DNA of 13,430 nucleotides from Bacteroidales bacterium (GCA_016936695.1 JAFGXK010000076.1:1-13430); one strand, 5' to 3'; shown: positions 1 to 7,241, counted from the stretch's first letter. Notes: a model not told the origin generated them from the sequence alone. Numbers and translations are program-made.

Positions 1-20
1 GTAACCAGCAACCAGCAACC
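1..20. repeat. Short tandem heptamer repeat (AACCAGC)n, cut by window edge
   Basis: The heptamer AACCAGC occurs at 3-9 and 10-16 and continues as AACC at 17-20, so about 2.5 units are visible and more may lie to the left. It begins 8 bases beyond the asparaginase stop codon. The 12-base core ACCAGCAACCAG (4-15) recurs in reverse complement at 11112-11123, just upstream of miaB, so it belongs to a dispersed intergenic repeat. No function is apparent. Confidence 0.6.
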
Positions 21-27
21 ATGATTT

Positions 28-1062
28 CTACGAAATCTCCCCTGCCATCGATCTGCTAAGGCACTTCACGACTTCTTCCCTTGAGCCGGATACTCCTAAC
101 AGATACATCAGCTTGGTGACTGCTGCTTCAGAAGTTATATCCTTCCCGCTGGTAACGCCGGCCGCAAGCATCTCCCGGCTGGTCTCATATACTCCCATCT
201 CTACGCTTCCTCCATGACACTGCGTTACATTAAAGATGATTCCGCCCCGGTCGATAAAGGATTTCAGTTCTTCAATAAACCATGGGTATGTCGGCGCATT
301 GCCCGATCCGAATGTCTCGATGATCAGCCCCCTCAGCCCTTCGGTGTTTGTTATTGCCCTGACCAGATTCCGGCCGATACCGGGGAAGATCTTGAGAATT
401 GCCACATTGCTGTCGAATGACTTGCGAACCACCAGATCCTTGTCGGGATCAGAATACCTTATAAGGTTGGTGTTGTATTTTACATGAATTCCCACCTGCA
501 CCAGCGGCGGATAATTCGGCGATTTGAATACATCGAAGTGCTCGGCGCTGTATTTTCTGGTCCGGTTTCCCCGGGTGAGCTTGTTATCGAAAAATATACT
601 GACTTCCGGGACAAGCGCCAGTCCGCTTTCCCTGGCAGCAGCGATTTCAATAGCGGTTATAAGATTTTCCCTGCCGTCAGTCCTGAGAAGACCTATTGGC
701 AGCTGCGATCCGGTCAGAATAACCGGTTTTCTCAGATTTTCAAGCATGAAGCTCAGTGCCGACGCTGTATAGGCCATGGTGTCGGTCCCGTGGAGAACCA
801 CAAAACCATCGAAACTATCATAGTTCTCTTCGATTATTTCCGCCAGTTTTATCCATATTGACGGATCGATATTCGAAGAATCCTTCACTGGATCGAATGA
901 GACAGCCTCAATGTCAAAACCGAACTTTGAAAGTTCGGGAACGTGGGTGGTTACCTGTTTGAAGTCGATAGGCACCAGGGAGCCTGTTACCGGATCATGA
1001 ACCATTCCGATTGTTCCTCCCGTGTAAATCAGAAGGATCGATGTCTCATTCTTGCCTGCCAT
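28..1062 (-). CDS. ansA: Type I (cytoplasmic) L-asparaginase
   Basis: Hydrolyses L-asparagine to L-aspartate and ammonia. The 344-residue protein has no signal peptide, which fits the cytoplasmic type I family (E. coli AnsA is about 338 residues). The N-terminal YTGGTIGM motif holds the nucleophile Thr14. HGTDTM at 91-96 supplies the second catalytic Thr93 and Asp94, and GNRTRK at 165-170 carries the likely catalytic Lys170. The C-terminal domain contains TQCHGGSVEMGVYE. The frame is open up to 1140, but I chose the ATG at 1062: it puts the TGGT motif at the usual distance from the start and leaves a 10-base gap after tatD, whereas the longer form would overlap tatD by 68 bases and add a non-conserved leader. 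It is the last gene of the glutamate dehydrogenase-tatD-ansA group, so it is probably co-transcribed and adds to the ammonia pool. Confidence 0.95.
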   Translation of the reverse strand: MAGKNETSILLIYTGGTIGMVHDPVTGSLVPIDFKQVTTHVPELSKFGFDIEAVSFDPVKDSSNIDPSIWIKLAEIIEENYDSFDGFVVLHGTDTMAYTASALSFMLENLRKPVILTGSQLPIGLLRTDGRENLITAIEIAAARESGLALVPEVSIFFDNKLTRGNRTRKYSAEHFDVFKSPNYPPLVQVGIHVKYNTNLIRYSDPDKDLVVRKSFDSNVAILKIFPGIGRNLVRAITNTEGLRGLIIETFGSGNAPTYPWFIEELKSFIDRGGIIFNVTQCHGGSVEMGVYETSREMLAAGVTSGKDITSEAAVTKLMYLLGVSGSREEVVKCLSRSMAGEIS

Positions 1063-1072
1063 ACACTCATTT

Positions 1073-1840
1073 TTAAAGTCCGAAAAGTTGAACGGAGTTC
1101 TCAAATGTGAATGCAGCTGATTCCTCCGGGGTGATCCCAAGGATCTCAGCCACCCTGTTATTCACAAGACAAAGATAAGAACTCTCGTTTCTTTTCCCAC
1201 GGTATGGCACAGGTGCAAGATATGGTGAATCTGTTTCGAGTATTATATTTTCCGGCCCGACCTCCTTTACTATGCCGGGGAGGTCTGAATTCCTGAAGGT
1301 TACAATGCCTCCGATACCAAGCTTAAAGCCCATGGCAACGGCTTTGACAGCATCATCGGGCGTACCCGTAAATGCATGAAAGACACCCTTTAAGCCAGAT
1401 CCTTTAAATTCTTCAAGCGCTTCAAATACTTCAGGAAAGGAATCGCGTGAATGGATCACGACAGGCAATGACGAGGAGATTGCCAGGGCAACCTGCCGCT
1501 TGAAAACAGTGATTTGTTCCTTCAGATGTGTTTTATCCCAGTATAGGTCTATCCCGATCTCGCCAATGGCAATGAATTTGTGCGAAGAAGCGACAAACTC
1601 AATGATTTCAAGTTCCCGGGTGTAATTCTCTGAAACTGAAGTGGGATGAAGTCCTATCATCGGGTGGCATATGCCCGGATAACGAATTTCTGCAGCCAGC
1701 ATTATATCGATAGATGAGGCGTCGATGTTCGGCATCAGCAGTTTTACAACACCTGCCTTAACAGCTCTTTCTATTGCTTCGTCCCTGTCGTTGTCGAATT
1801 CGGGTAAGTAAATGTGAGTATGTGTATCAATAAGCTGCAT
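1073..1840 (-). CDS. tatD: TatD-family metal-dependent hydrolase (putative DNase)
   Basis: A 255-residue TIM-barrel amidohydrolase of the TatD/YcfH family. Members are divalent-metal enzymes reported to have DNase or 3'-5' exonuclease activity and to act in DNA repair or turnover; the substrate here cannot be read from sequence. The metal ligands are all visible: His7 and His9 in DTHTH, Glu94 in GEIGID, His130 in VIHSRD, His155 in VFHAFTG and Asp204 in ETDSPYLAP. The length matches the family (about 255-265). The start codon shares its A with the stop codon of the upstream dehydrogenase (TGATG), which suggests translational coupling. Pairing of tatD with a type I asparaginase is, to my knowledge, common in Bacteroidota, so the linkage is probably ancestral rather than functional. 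Among TatD, YcfH and YjjV types the family is certain but the subgroup is not. Confidence 0.93.
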   Translation of the reverse strand: MQLIDTHTHIYLPEFDNDRDEAIERAVKAGVVKLLMPNIDASSIDIMLAAEIRYPGICHPMIGLHPTSVSENYTRELEIIEFVASSHKFIAIGEIGIDLYWDKTHLKEQITVFKRQVALAISSSLPVVIHSRDSFPEVFEALEEFKGSGLKGVFHAFTGTPDDAVKAVAMGFKLGIGGIVTFRNSDLPGIVKEVGPENIILETDSPYLAPVPYRGKRNESSYLCLVNNRVAEILGITPEESAAFTFENSVQLFGL

Positions 1841-3180
1841 CAGACGAGTCCCTGTGCCACCATTGCATTGGCCACTTTCACAAATCCTCCTATATTGGCT
1901 CCTTTTACATAGTTTATGAATCCGTCATCCTGTTTGCCGTACCTGACACAGGTGCTGTGGATGTTTTGCATGATGATGCGGAGTCTTTCGTCGACTTCCT
2001 CGCGCGACCACGGAAGCCTCATCGAGTTCTGAGTCATCTCCAGTCCTGATGTCGCAACTCCACCTGCATTTGCTGCTTTTCCGGGTCCGTAGAGAATTCC
2101 TGCATTCAGAAATACTTCAACAGCTTCAATCGTTGATGGCATGTTGGCCCCTTCAACCACGCATATACAGCCGTTCCTGACAAGAGTTTCGGCTTCTTCC
2201 CTGTTTATCTCATTCTGTGTAGCATTGGGCATGGCTATGTCGCATTTGATAATCCACGGCCTCTGGTCCGCGAAATACTCTGTACCGTATTTCACGGCAT
2301 ATTCTTTTATCCTTCCACGCCTTATATTCTTCAGGTCCATTATGAAATTAAGCTTTTCCCGGTCTATTCCCTTCGGATCCCAGATGAATCCGTTGGAGTC
2401 GGAAAGTGTCACCACTTTTCCTCCCAGTTCGGTGACCTTCTCGGTGGCATACTGGGCCACATTTCCTGATCCCGAAATGCAGACTGTCTTTCCTTCAAGC
2501 GATTCTCCCCGTGTTGCCAGCATTTCCTGGGCAAAATATGTTGCTCCGTAGCCTGTAGCTTCAGGACGGATCAGTGAGCCTCCCCATTCGATTCCCTTTC
2601 CGGTGAGAACCCCGGAGAATTCATTTTTGAGTCGTTTGTACTGGCCGAACAGATAACCGATTTCGCGGCCTCCAACTCCTATGTCACCTGCAGGTACATC
2701 GGTCTCGGGACCGATATGCCTGAAAAGCTCAGTCATAAAACTCTGGCAGAATTTCATTACCTCGTTGTCGGATTTTCCTTTGGGATCAAAATCCGATCCT
2801 CCTTTTGCACCGCCCATGGGAAGGGTCGTAAGACTGTTCTTGAATACCTGCTCGAAGGCAAGGAATTTGAGGATGCCAAGATTGACAGTGGGATGAAACC
2901 TCAGACCTCCCTTGTAGGGACCGATTGCGCTGTTCATCTCGATTCTGAACCCCCTGTTTATCTGAACATCACCCTTGTCGTCAAGCCAGGGAACCCTGAA
3001 AATTACTGTACGCTCGGGTTCCGCTATTCTCTCAAGTATCTTTGCATGCTTGTATTTAGGATTTTCTTCGATGAACGGAATCAGCGACTCCGAGACTTCC
3101 TGAACGGCCTGATGAAACTCATTCTCACCGGGGTTTTTGGCTTTGATCATAGCCATGAATTGCTGTACTCTTGCATCCAT
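1840..3180 (-). CDS. gdhA: Glutamate dehydrogenase, predicted NADP-specific
   Basis: Hexameric family-I glutamate dehydrogenase of 446 residues (E. coli GdhA is 447). It interconverts 2-oxoglutarate plus ammonia and glutamate. Lys90 (GPYKGG), Lys114, Lys126 (PMGGAKGGSDFDPKG), Asp166 (PAGDIGVGGRE) and Arg205 line the active site. The Rossmann loop reads GSGNVA, with Ser238 where the NAD enzyme of Clostridium symbiosum has Phe. SDSNG gives Ser262 and Asn263 in place of Pro262 and Asp263. Lys284 and Arg287 align with E. coli residues thought to contact the NADP phosphate. All of this points to NADP(H) and an assimilatory role. One oddity is MPNATQNE, where the family usually has PCATQNE. It is followed, with a 1-base overlap, by tatD and then ansA. 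A second, NAD-like paralogue lies beyond dprA. Confidence 0.95.
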   Translation of the reverse strand: MDARVQQFMAMIKAKNPGENEFHQAVQEVSESLIPFIEENPKYKHAKILERIAEPERTVIFRVPWLDDKGDVQINRGFRIEMNSAIGPYKGGLRFHPTVNLGILKFLAFEQVFKNSLTTLPMGGAKGGSDFDPKGKSDNEVMKFCQSFMTELFRHIGPETDVPAGDIGVGGREIGYLFGQYKRLKNEFSGVLTGKGIEWGGSLIRPEATGYGATYFAQEMLATRGESLEGKTVCISGSGNVAQYATEKVTELGGKVVTLSDSNGFIWDPKGIDREKLNFIMDLKNIRRGRIKEYAVKYGTEYFADQRPWIIKCDIAMPNATQNEINREEAETLVRNGCICVVEGANMPSTIEAVEVFLNAGILYGPGKAANAGGVATSGLEMTQNSMRLPWSREEVDERLRIIMQNIHSTCVRYGKQDDGFINYVKGANIGGFVKVANAMVAQGLV

Positions 3181-3184
3181 TTTT

Positions 3185-3192
3185 CAAAGATA
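3185..3192 (-). promoter_or_regulatory. Possible Bacteroidota -7 box (TATCTTTG) before gdhA
   Basis: On the minus strand TATCTTTG fits the Bacteroidota -7 consensus TAnnTTTG. It ends only 4 bases before the gdhA ATG, so if used it would give a nearly leaderless mRNA. I see no convincing -33 TTG box. In this AT-rich 165-base gap between dprA and gdhA it may be chance, and read-through from dprA is possible. Confidence 0.25.
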
Positions 3193-3345
3193 TAATATGA
3201 AATCAGGATGCTAAAATTAGAAAAACCATGGAATATTATGTACACTCCCTGAATAAAATGTAAATATTTGGGTAAATGCCAAATGAAAGTTAGCGGAGAG
3301 TGATTGTTGAATGATTTTATGAAGAAGTTTATGAGATTTCCTTTA

Positions 3346-4449
3346 TCAGCTCCGGTAGACATTCCCGGGGCAGCATTTCACAAGTCCTTTAAATTCCATC
3401 TGAAGAAGCTGGGAGGAGAGCCTGCTTATGGGAATATCGAGAGTCCTGCAGATCTGATCGATAGTAAGTTCGCCCTCTTTGCTGATGAGTTCATAGATCC
3501 TTTGCTCCGATTCGTTCAGTTCCGAGAAGAGGGTTGCCTGAACAGGCTTACTGGGTTTGTCGGGCTTCCATCTCAGAAGATTTTCAATATCCTCAGCCGA
3601 TTCTGCCAGAGCAGCTTTATTGTTCTTGATCAGTTCGTTACATCCGGCCGACCATTGATCGTCGGGTCTTCCGGGAACTGCAAAGACATCGCGGTTATAT
3701 GAGTTTGCTATGTCTGCGGTTATCAGGGCTCCTCCTTTCCTTCCCGATTCAACTACCAGGGTGGCATCTGAAAGCCCGGCAATTATCCTGTTTCTTTTAA
3801 TGAAGTTATTTTTCTCGGGAAGGGTGCCGGAGACGAAATCGGTAAGCAGTCCTCCTTTTTTCAGCATGGTTTCTGCTGTCGATCTGTGGATTGACGGGTA
3901 AATTGTAAGGAATCCGTGACCGAGCACCCCGATGGTTAGCAAATTGTGAGCCAGCGCTGCCTTGTGGGCGGCAATGTCGATCCCGTAAGCAAGTCCGCTC
4001 ACCACGATCAGATCGGGATGCCTGTCTGCAAGCGATCCTATTATCTTATAGCACAATTCCCTTCCTCGTGACGTTGCATTTCTTGTGCCAACCACGCTCA
4101 GTATCTTGGCGCTGTTGAGGTCGCAGCTTCCTTTGAAAAAAAACATGACCGGCGAGTCATCGCACTGCCTGAGCCTGAAAGGATAATCATTGTCGAGATA
4201 GAAGAAGGTCCTGATATTATGCTTTATAACATATTCCTCCTCTTTTTCTGCGACTTCAAGGTAAGACCTGTCGCTGATGTATCTGGCCAGTCCCGATCCA
4301 ATTCCGGGAATCTTAACAAGATTCCGGTACGGTTCAGAAAATATGGCTTCCACGCTTTCGAAATGAGACACAAGTTTACGGGCACTGATGTCACCGATAC
4401 GTGGAATAAGGCTTAAAGCAATTTTATGCTTCAAAGAAACTTCCGGCAT
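3346..4449 (-). CDS. dprA: DNA-processing protein DprA (Smf)
   Basis: A 367-residue DprA/Smf protein. DprA binds incoming single-stranded DNA during transformation, protects it and loads RecA; it also occurs widely in bacteria not known to be competent. The N-terminal part has a helix-hairpin-helix region (PRIGDISARKL near 16, KIPGIGSGLARYI near 46). The Rossmann-like core starts at SVVGTRNAT (118-126), continues with SGLAYGIDIAAH (151-162) and FIKRNRIIAGLS (216-227), and ends with the signature SGRKGGALITA (235-245). The last 60 or so residues resemble the DprA winged-helix domain, giving full domain length. It lies between the two glutamate dehydrogenase genes with gaps of 144 bases (repeat-bearing) and 165 bases, so it is probably not tightly coupled to either. 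No partner competence genes are in the window. Confidence 0.95.
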   Translation of the reverse strand: MPEVSLKHKIALSLIPRIGDISARKLVSHFESVEAIFSEPYRNLVKIPGIGSGLARYISDRSYLEVAEKEEEYVIKHNIRTFFYLDNDYPFRLRQCDDSPVMFFFKGSCDLNSAKILSVVGTRNATSRGRELCYKIIGSLADRHPDLIVVSGLAYGIDIAAHKAALAHNLLTIGVLGHGFLTIYPSIHRSTAETMLKKGGLLTDFVSGTLPEKNNFIKRNRIIAGLSDATLVVESGRKGGALITADIANSYNRDVFAVPGRPDDQWSAGCNELIKNNKAALAESAEDIENLLRWKPDKPSKPVQATLFSELNESEQRIYELISKEGELTIDQICRTLDIPISRLSSQLLQMEFKGLVKCCPGNVYRS

Positions 4450-4482
4450 AGCACGAGCAATTGAGACATGCTAATATACAAA

Positions 4483-4567
4483 AACCCTTCCTATCAAGGA
4501 AGAGTCCCTGCAAAAAATCGTGCTATTATAGTTCTTATGTCCAACCCTCCCTTTCAAGGGAGGGTCC
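4483..4567. repeat. Two copies of a 25-base palindromic repeat
   Basis: Copy A is at 4483-4507 and copy B at 4543-4567, with 21 of 25 bases identical and a 60-base period. Both begin AACCCT and end GTCC. Copy B holds a perfect inverted repeat, CCCTCCCTT, TC, AAGGGAGGG (4545-4564). In copy A the pair equivalent to C4549-G4560 is T4489-A4500, so two of the four differences preserve pairing. The element fills the gap between the NAD-type dehydrogenase stop codon (4594) and the dprA start (4449). No T-tract follows on either strand, so it is not a classical intrinsic terminator, though it could fold in RNA and protect a 3' end. It resembles dispersed REP-like elements. Confidence 0.75.
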
Positions 4568-4593
4568 GTCCCCCGGTACAGGATATATCAACC

Positions 4594-5931
4594 TCAGATC
4601 ACCCCCATATCCAGCATCGAATTAGCCACCTTAAGGAACCCTGCAATATTGGCTCCCTTGACATAATCGACCGAGCCGTCGGGTTTCTTCCCGTGTTTCA
4701 GGCACTGTCCGTGTATATTGACCATGATTTCATGAAGACGGCTGTCGACCTCATGGCTGTTCCATCTCAGTTTCATGGAGTTCTGAGTCATCTCGAGACC
4801 TGATGTAGCTACTCCTCCGGCATTTACAGCCTTTCCGGGAGCAAACAGGATGTTGTTTTTCTGGAACTCTTCAACAGCATCAGGGGTGCAGCCCATGTTT
4901 GAAATTTCAGCTACCATCATTACTCCGTTGGCGATAAGAATTCTGGCATCCTCTCCGTTAAGTTCGTTCTGGGTTGCGCATGGGAGTGCAATATCGACCT
5001 TCACTTCCCACGGATGTTTTCCTTCGTGGAATTCAACTCCTTCAAAGACATAGGAATAAGGCTTGACGATATCCTGATTGGATGCCCTGAGTTCGAGCAG
5101 ATAATCGATCTTCTTTCCTGAGATGCCTTCAGGATCATATACATAGCCGTCGGGACCCGAAATGGTTACCACTTTTGCTCCGAGTTCCGTAGCCTTGAGT
5201 GCTGCTCCCCATGCCACGTTTCCGAAGCCCGAGATTGAAACTGTTTTTCCAGCGAATGTTTCATTCCTGGTTTTCAGCATTTCCTGGGCAAAGTAGATGC
5301 CTCCGAAACCTGTTGCCTCAGGTCTGATGAGCGATCCGCCCCAGTTGCATCCCTTACCTGTAAGAACACCGGTATGGTCGCCCCTTAGCCTCTTGTACAT
5401 ACCGTACAGAAAACCTATCTCGCGGCCTCCCACGCCAATGTCACCTGCGGGAACGTCAGTTTCGGGACCAATGTATTTCCAGAGTTCGAGCATGAACGAC
5501 TGGCAGAATCTCATTACCTCGGCATTTGACTTACCCTTCGGATCAAAGTCAGATCCTCCTTTTCCGCCGCCCATAGGCAGGGTGGTCAGTGCATTCTTGA
5601 AAATCTGTTCGAAACCGAGGAATTTGAGGATTGAAAGATTGACGCTGGGGTGGAAGCGTAGTCCTCCCTTATAGGGTCCGATGGCATTGTTGAACTGAAC
5701 GCGGTAGCCGAGGTTAACCTTCACGTTTCCCTCATCATCAACCCACGGTACCTTAAAGGTGATGACGCGGTCGGGTTCCACAATCCGGTCTATGATATTG
5801 GCTGATTCGAATTGTGGGTTTTCATTGTAAACCTCCTCGATCGACTCGAGCACTTCCCTCACGGCCTGCAAATATTCCTGTTCCCCGGGATGTTTTTTCT
5901 CGAGGTTGTTCATGATTTTATCTACGTTCAT
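4594..5931 (-). CDS. gdhB: Glutamate dehydrogenase, predicted NAD-specific
   Basis: Second family-I glutamate dehydrogenase, 445 residues, homologous to the 1840-3180 gene along its whole length. Active-site residues are kept: Lys124 in PMGGGKGGSDFDPKG and Asp164 in PAGDIGVGGRE. The coenzyme site differs. The loop reads GFGNVAWGAA (Phe236), followed by SGPDGYVYDPEG (Pro260, Asp261), nearly the same as the NAD enzyme of Clostridium symbiosum. LRASN replaces the Lys and Arg of NADP forms with Arg282 and Asn285. I infer an NAD-linked, probably catabolic enzyme. NMGCTPDA replaces the usual NMPTT-type segment. I chose the ATG at 5931: an upstream in-frame TTG at 5955 adds 8 residues, but the ATG aligns best with the paralogue. 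The symbol gdhB follows usage for second Bacteroides enzymes and is tentative. Confidence 0.93.
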   Translation of the reverse strand: MNVDKIMNNLEKKHPGEQEYLQAVREVLESIEEVYNENPQFESANIIDRIVEPDRVITFKVPWVDDEGNVKVNLGYRVQFNNAIGPYKGGLRFHPSVNLSILKFLGFEQIFKNALTTLPMGGGKGGSDFDPKGKSNAEVMRFCQSFMLELWKYIGPETDVPAGDIGVGGREIGFLYGMYKRLRGDHTGVLTGKGCNWGGSLIRPEATGFGGIYFAQEMLKTRNETFAGKTVSISGFGNVAWGAALKATELGAKVVTISGPDGYVYDPEGISGKKIDYLLELRASNQDIVKPYSYVFEGVEFHEGKHPWEVKVDIALPCATQNELNGEDARILIANGVMMVAEISNMGCTPDAVEEFQKNNILFAPGKAVNAGGVATSGLEMTQNSMKLRWNSHEVDSRLHEIMVNIHGQCLKHGKKPDGSVDYVKGANIAGFLKVANSMLDMGVI

Positions 5932-5997
5932 GTTTTTTTGATTTATTTGTCCCAAAGTTCAACTCTACTTTATTCATTAAAAATGATTTAACTCATA

Positions 5998-6498
5998 CTA
6001 TGACCGCTTTTTTCCTTTGACCCTGGGTGCATATGAGGTAAGTGTTTTTATAATTTCCTCCCTTTCCCGCGGATTCAGGGCGCTGATATGGATGGGAGGA
6101 TATTTTGCAACTCCTTCCTTCATTCTCTGGTAAAGAGTGATGCTCTGGATCAATCCGAAGAGACTAAGATCGATGGTGAATCCGGAAAAGGATTTCTTCT
6201 CTATTTCCACCGAATTCTTGTTTCCGGGCATCAATCCGGTGCTGTAATACCTGAATATAAGCATGTTCCCCTCATCGGAGAAAAAGATATACTGGTAGTT
6301 GAGCACAATAGGGATCAGCAGGATTATAAGGAAAATTAAGGTGGCAATGATCAGCCAGGTGGTTTTTGTCATCCCCAGAAGCGGGAATTTAATAATATTG
6401 GCGGCGAGGGACAGGACCAGAAAGGCCAGGTAGAGGATGATAACCGTTCTTTTCAGAATCTTATGGTTAATTACTGATTTGCCGTTGTCTATCGTCAT
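5998..6498 (-). CDS. Two-helix membrane protein with PH-like C-terminal domain
   Basis: A 166-residue protein that I cannot name. Two hydrophobic segments lie at about residues 18-38 and 47-66, followed at once by NYQYIFFSDEGNMLIFRYYS and an alternating, beta-rich stretch to about residue 130. It ends with a basic amphipathic helix (LNPREREEIIKTLTSY) and a KGKKRS tail. Two helices followed by a short beta-rich domain and a final helix resemble bacterial PH (bPH-type) membrane proteins of Bacteroidota; this is a fold-level guess. The N-terminal HKILKR and C-terminal KGKKRS suggest both ends face the cytoplasm. It sits 66 bases upstream of the NAD-type glutamate dehydrogenase, in the same direction, and may share its transcript. 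Nothing in the sequence ties it to nitrogen metabolism. Confidence 0.8.
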   Translation of the reverse strand: MTIDNGKSVINHKILKRTVIILYLAFLVLSLAANIIKFPLLGMTKTTWLIIATLIFLIILLIPIVLNYQYIFFSDEGNMLIFRYYSTGLMPGNKNSVEIEKKSFSGFTIDLSLFGLIQSITLYQRMKEGVAKYPPIHISALNPREREEIIKTLTSYAPRVKGKKRS

Positions 6499-6567
6499 GG
6501 CTGAAGTATTATGTTAAGATAAAACTTTTATGCGGTAAAATATTTAGTGTTTGGTATATATTAGTGT

Positions 6568-6630
6568 CTTAGCGCCTTTGCGGCATTTTTTTGCCACAAA
6601 GACGCAAAGGCACTAAGTTACGCAAAGTTA
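6568..6630. repeat. Imperfect inverted repeat with CRCAAAG units
   Basis: Left arm CTTAGCGCCTTTGC (6568-6581) pairs with right arm GCAAAGGCACTAAG (6604-6617) at 13 of 14 positions. Inside are GGCA (6582-6585) and TGCC (6592-6595) around a run of seven T. CACAAAG (6595-6601) and CGCAAAG (6603-6609 and 6621-6627) form a short repeated unit. It fills the 159-base gap between tadA and the membrane-protein gene. It looks like the interspersed cacaaag/ctaag-type repeats of Bacteroidota intergenic regions. On the minus strand TAACTTTG (6623-6630) also fits the -7 promoter consensus for the membrane-protein gene, about 125 bases upstream of its start. Confidence 0.6.
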
Positions 6631-6657
6631 ACCGCACAACGAATTAAGATTTAATTA

Positions 6658-7107
6658 TTATAAAGAGGATCTTAAGGATCTGAAGAAATCAGTGAGCAGG
6701 CTGCCACATTCTGCCTCGAGAATGCCCGGCAGCACCTTTGTTTTTGGATGAAGGAGTTGTCCTTTAACGAGGGTGTAACCTTTTTTGGGATCAGAAGCCC
6801 CGTAAACCAACCTTTCAGCCTGGCTCCAGCCAAGCGCACCGGCACACATGGCGCATGGTTCAACTGTAACGTATACAGTGCATCCTGTAAGGTATTTGCC
6901 TCCAAGCCAGTTTGTTGCTGCGGTTATTGCCTGCATTTCGGCATGAGCGGTGGGGTCATTCAAAGTCTCTGTAAGATTATGCGCCCGGGCAACTATCATA
7001 TTGTCGCAAACCACCACGGCGCCTATCGGAACCTCCTGTCTCGCGAGCGCTTTCCTGGCCTCGCCAATAGCAGCCCGCATGAAATGTTCATCCTTGTTCC
7101 CGACCAT
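6658..7107 (-). CDS. tadA: tRNA-specific adenosine deaminase TadA
   Basis: A 149-residue cytidine/deoxycytidylate-deaminase-fold enzyme that converts adenosine-34 to inosine in the anticodon of tRNA-Arg(ACG), needed to read CGN arginine codons. The zinc site is complete: TAHAEM supplies one His ligand and the proton-shuttling Glu, and VEPCAMCAGAL gives the two Cys ligands. The surrounding residues (DPTAHAEM, YVTVEPC, ECGSLLTDFFR) are typical of TadA rather than of guanine deaminases or CDA enzymes. Length is normal. The ATG at 7107 gives a short leader (MVGNKDEHFM); Met10 at 7080 is a possible shorter start. It is transcribed away from aspS, separated by 134 bases. Confidence 0.93.
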   Translation of the reverse strand: MVGNKDEHFMRAAIGEARKALARQEVPIGAVVVCDNMIVARAHNLTETLNDPTAHAEMQAITAATNWLGGKYLTGCTVYVTVEPCAMCAGALGWSQAERLVYGASDPKKGYTLVKGQLLHPKTKVLPGILEAECGSLLTDFFRSLRSSL

Positions 7108-7212
7108 GAAGAATCAGAATATGGTCTAAATTTAAAAAGAAATTTTAATTAATAGCACGGGAAGGAGAAGGGGGGTAACTAATGGTGGAGCCGGGGGCAA
7201 ACCTTTTTTTCT

Positions 7213-7220
7213 TATTTTTG
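7213..7220 (+). promoter_or_regulatory. Candidate Bacteroidota -7 box (TATTTTTG) for aspS
   Basis: TATTTTTG matches the TAnnTTTG -7 consensus and ends 21 bases before the aspS ATG, giving a leader of roughly 15 bases, a usual arrangement in Bacteroidota. No clear -33 TTG is visible at the expected distance. No Shine-Dalgarno sequence is evident before the start. Confidence 0.45.
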
Positions 7221-7241
7221 TCGGACCTAATAACATGAAAA

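Noticed and set aside
1063..1140. In-frame N-terminal extension of the asparaginase
   Set aside because: It lies inside tatD, adds a leader unlike the family, and a normal ATG at 1062 sits at the expected distance from the TGGT motif.
2141..3195. Long open frames on the plus strand across the dehydrogenase genes (also 4850-5674)
   Set aside because: They are antisense to strongly conserved enzymes, have low-complexity Ser/Pro-rich translations and no recognisable motif.
4545..4564. Perfect palindrome as an intrinsic terminator
   Set aside because: No run of T follows the stem on either strand, and a sister copy nearby marks it as a repeat element instead.
5932..5955. TTG start eight codons upstream of the NAD-type dehydrogenase
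   Set aside because: The ATG at 5931 aligns with the paralogue's start and needs no rare start codon; the longer form cannot be fully excluded.
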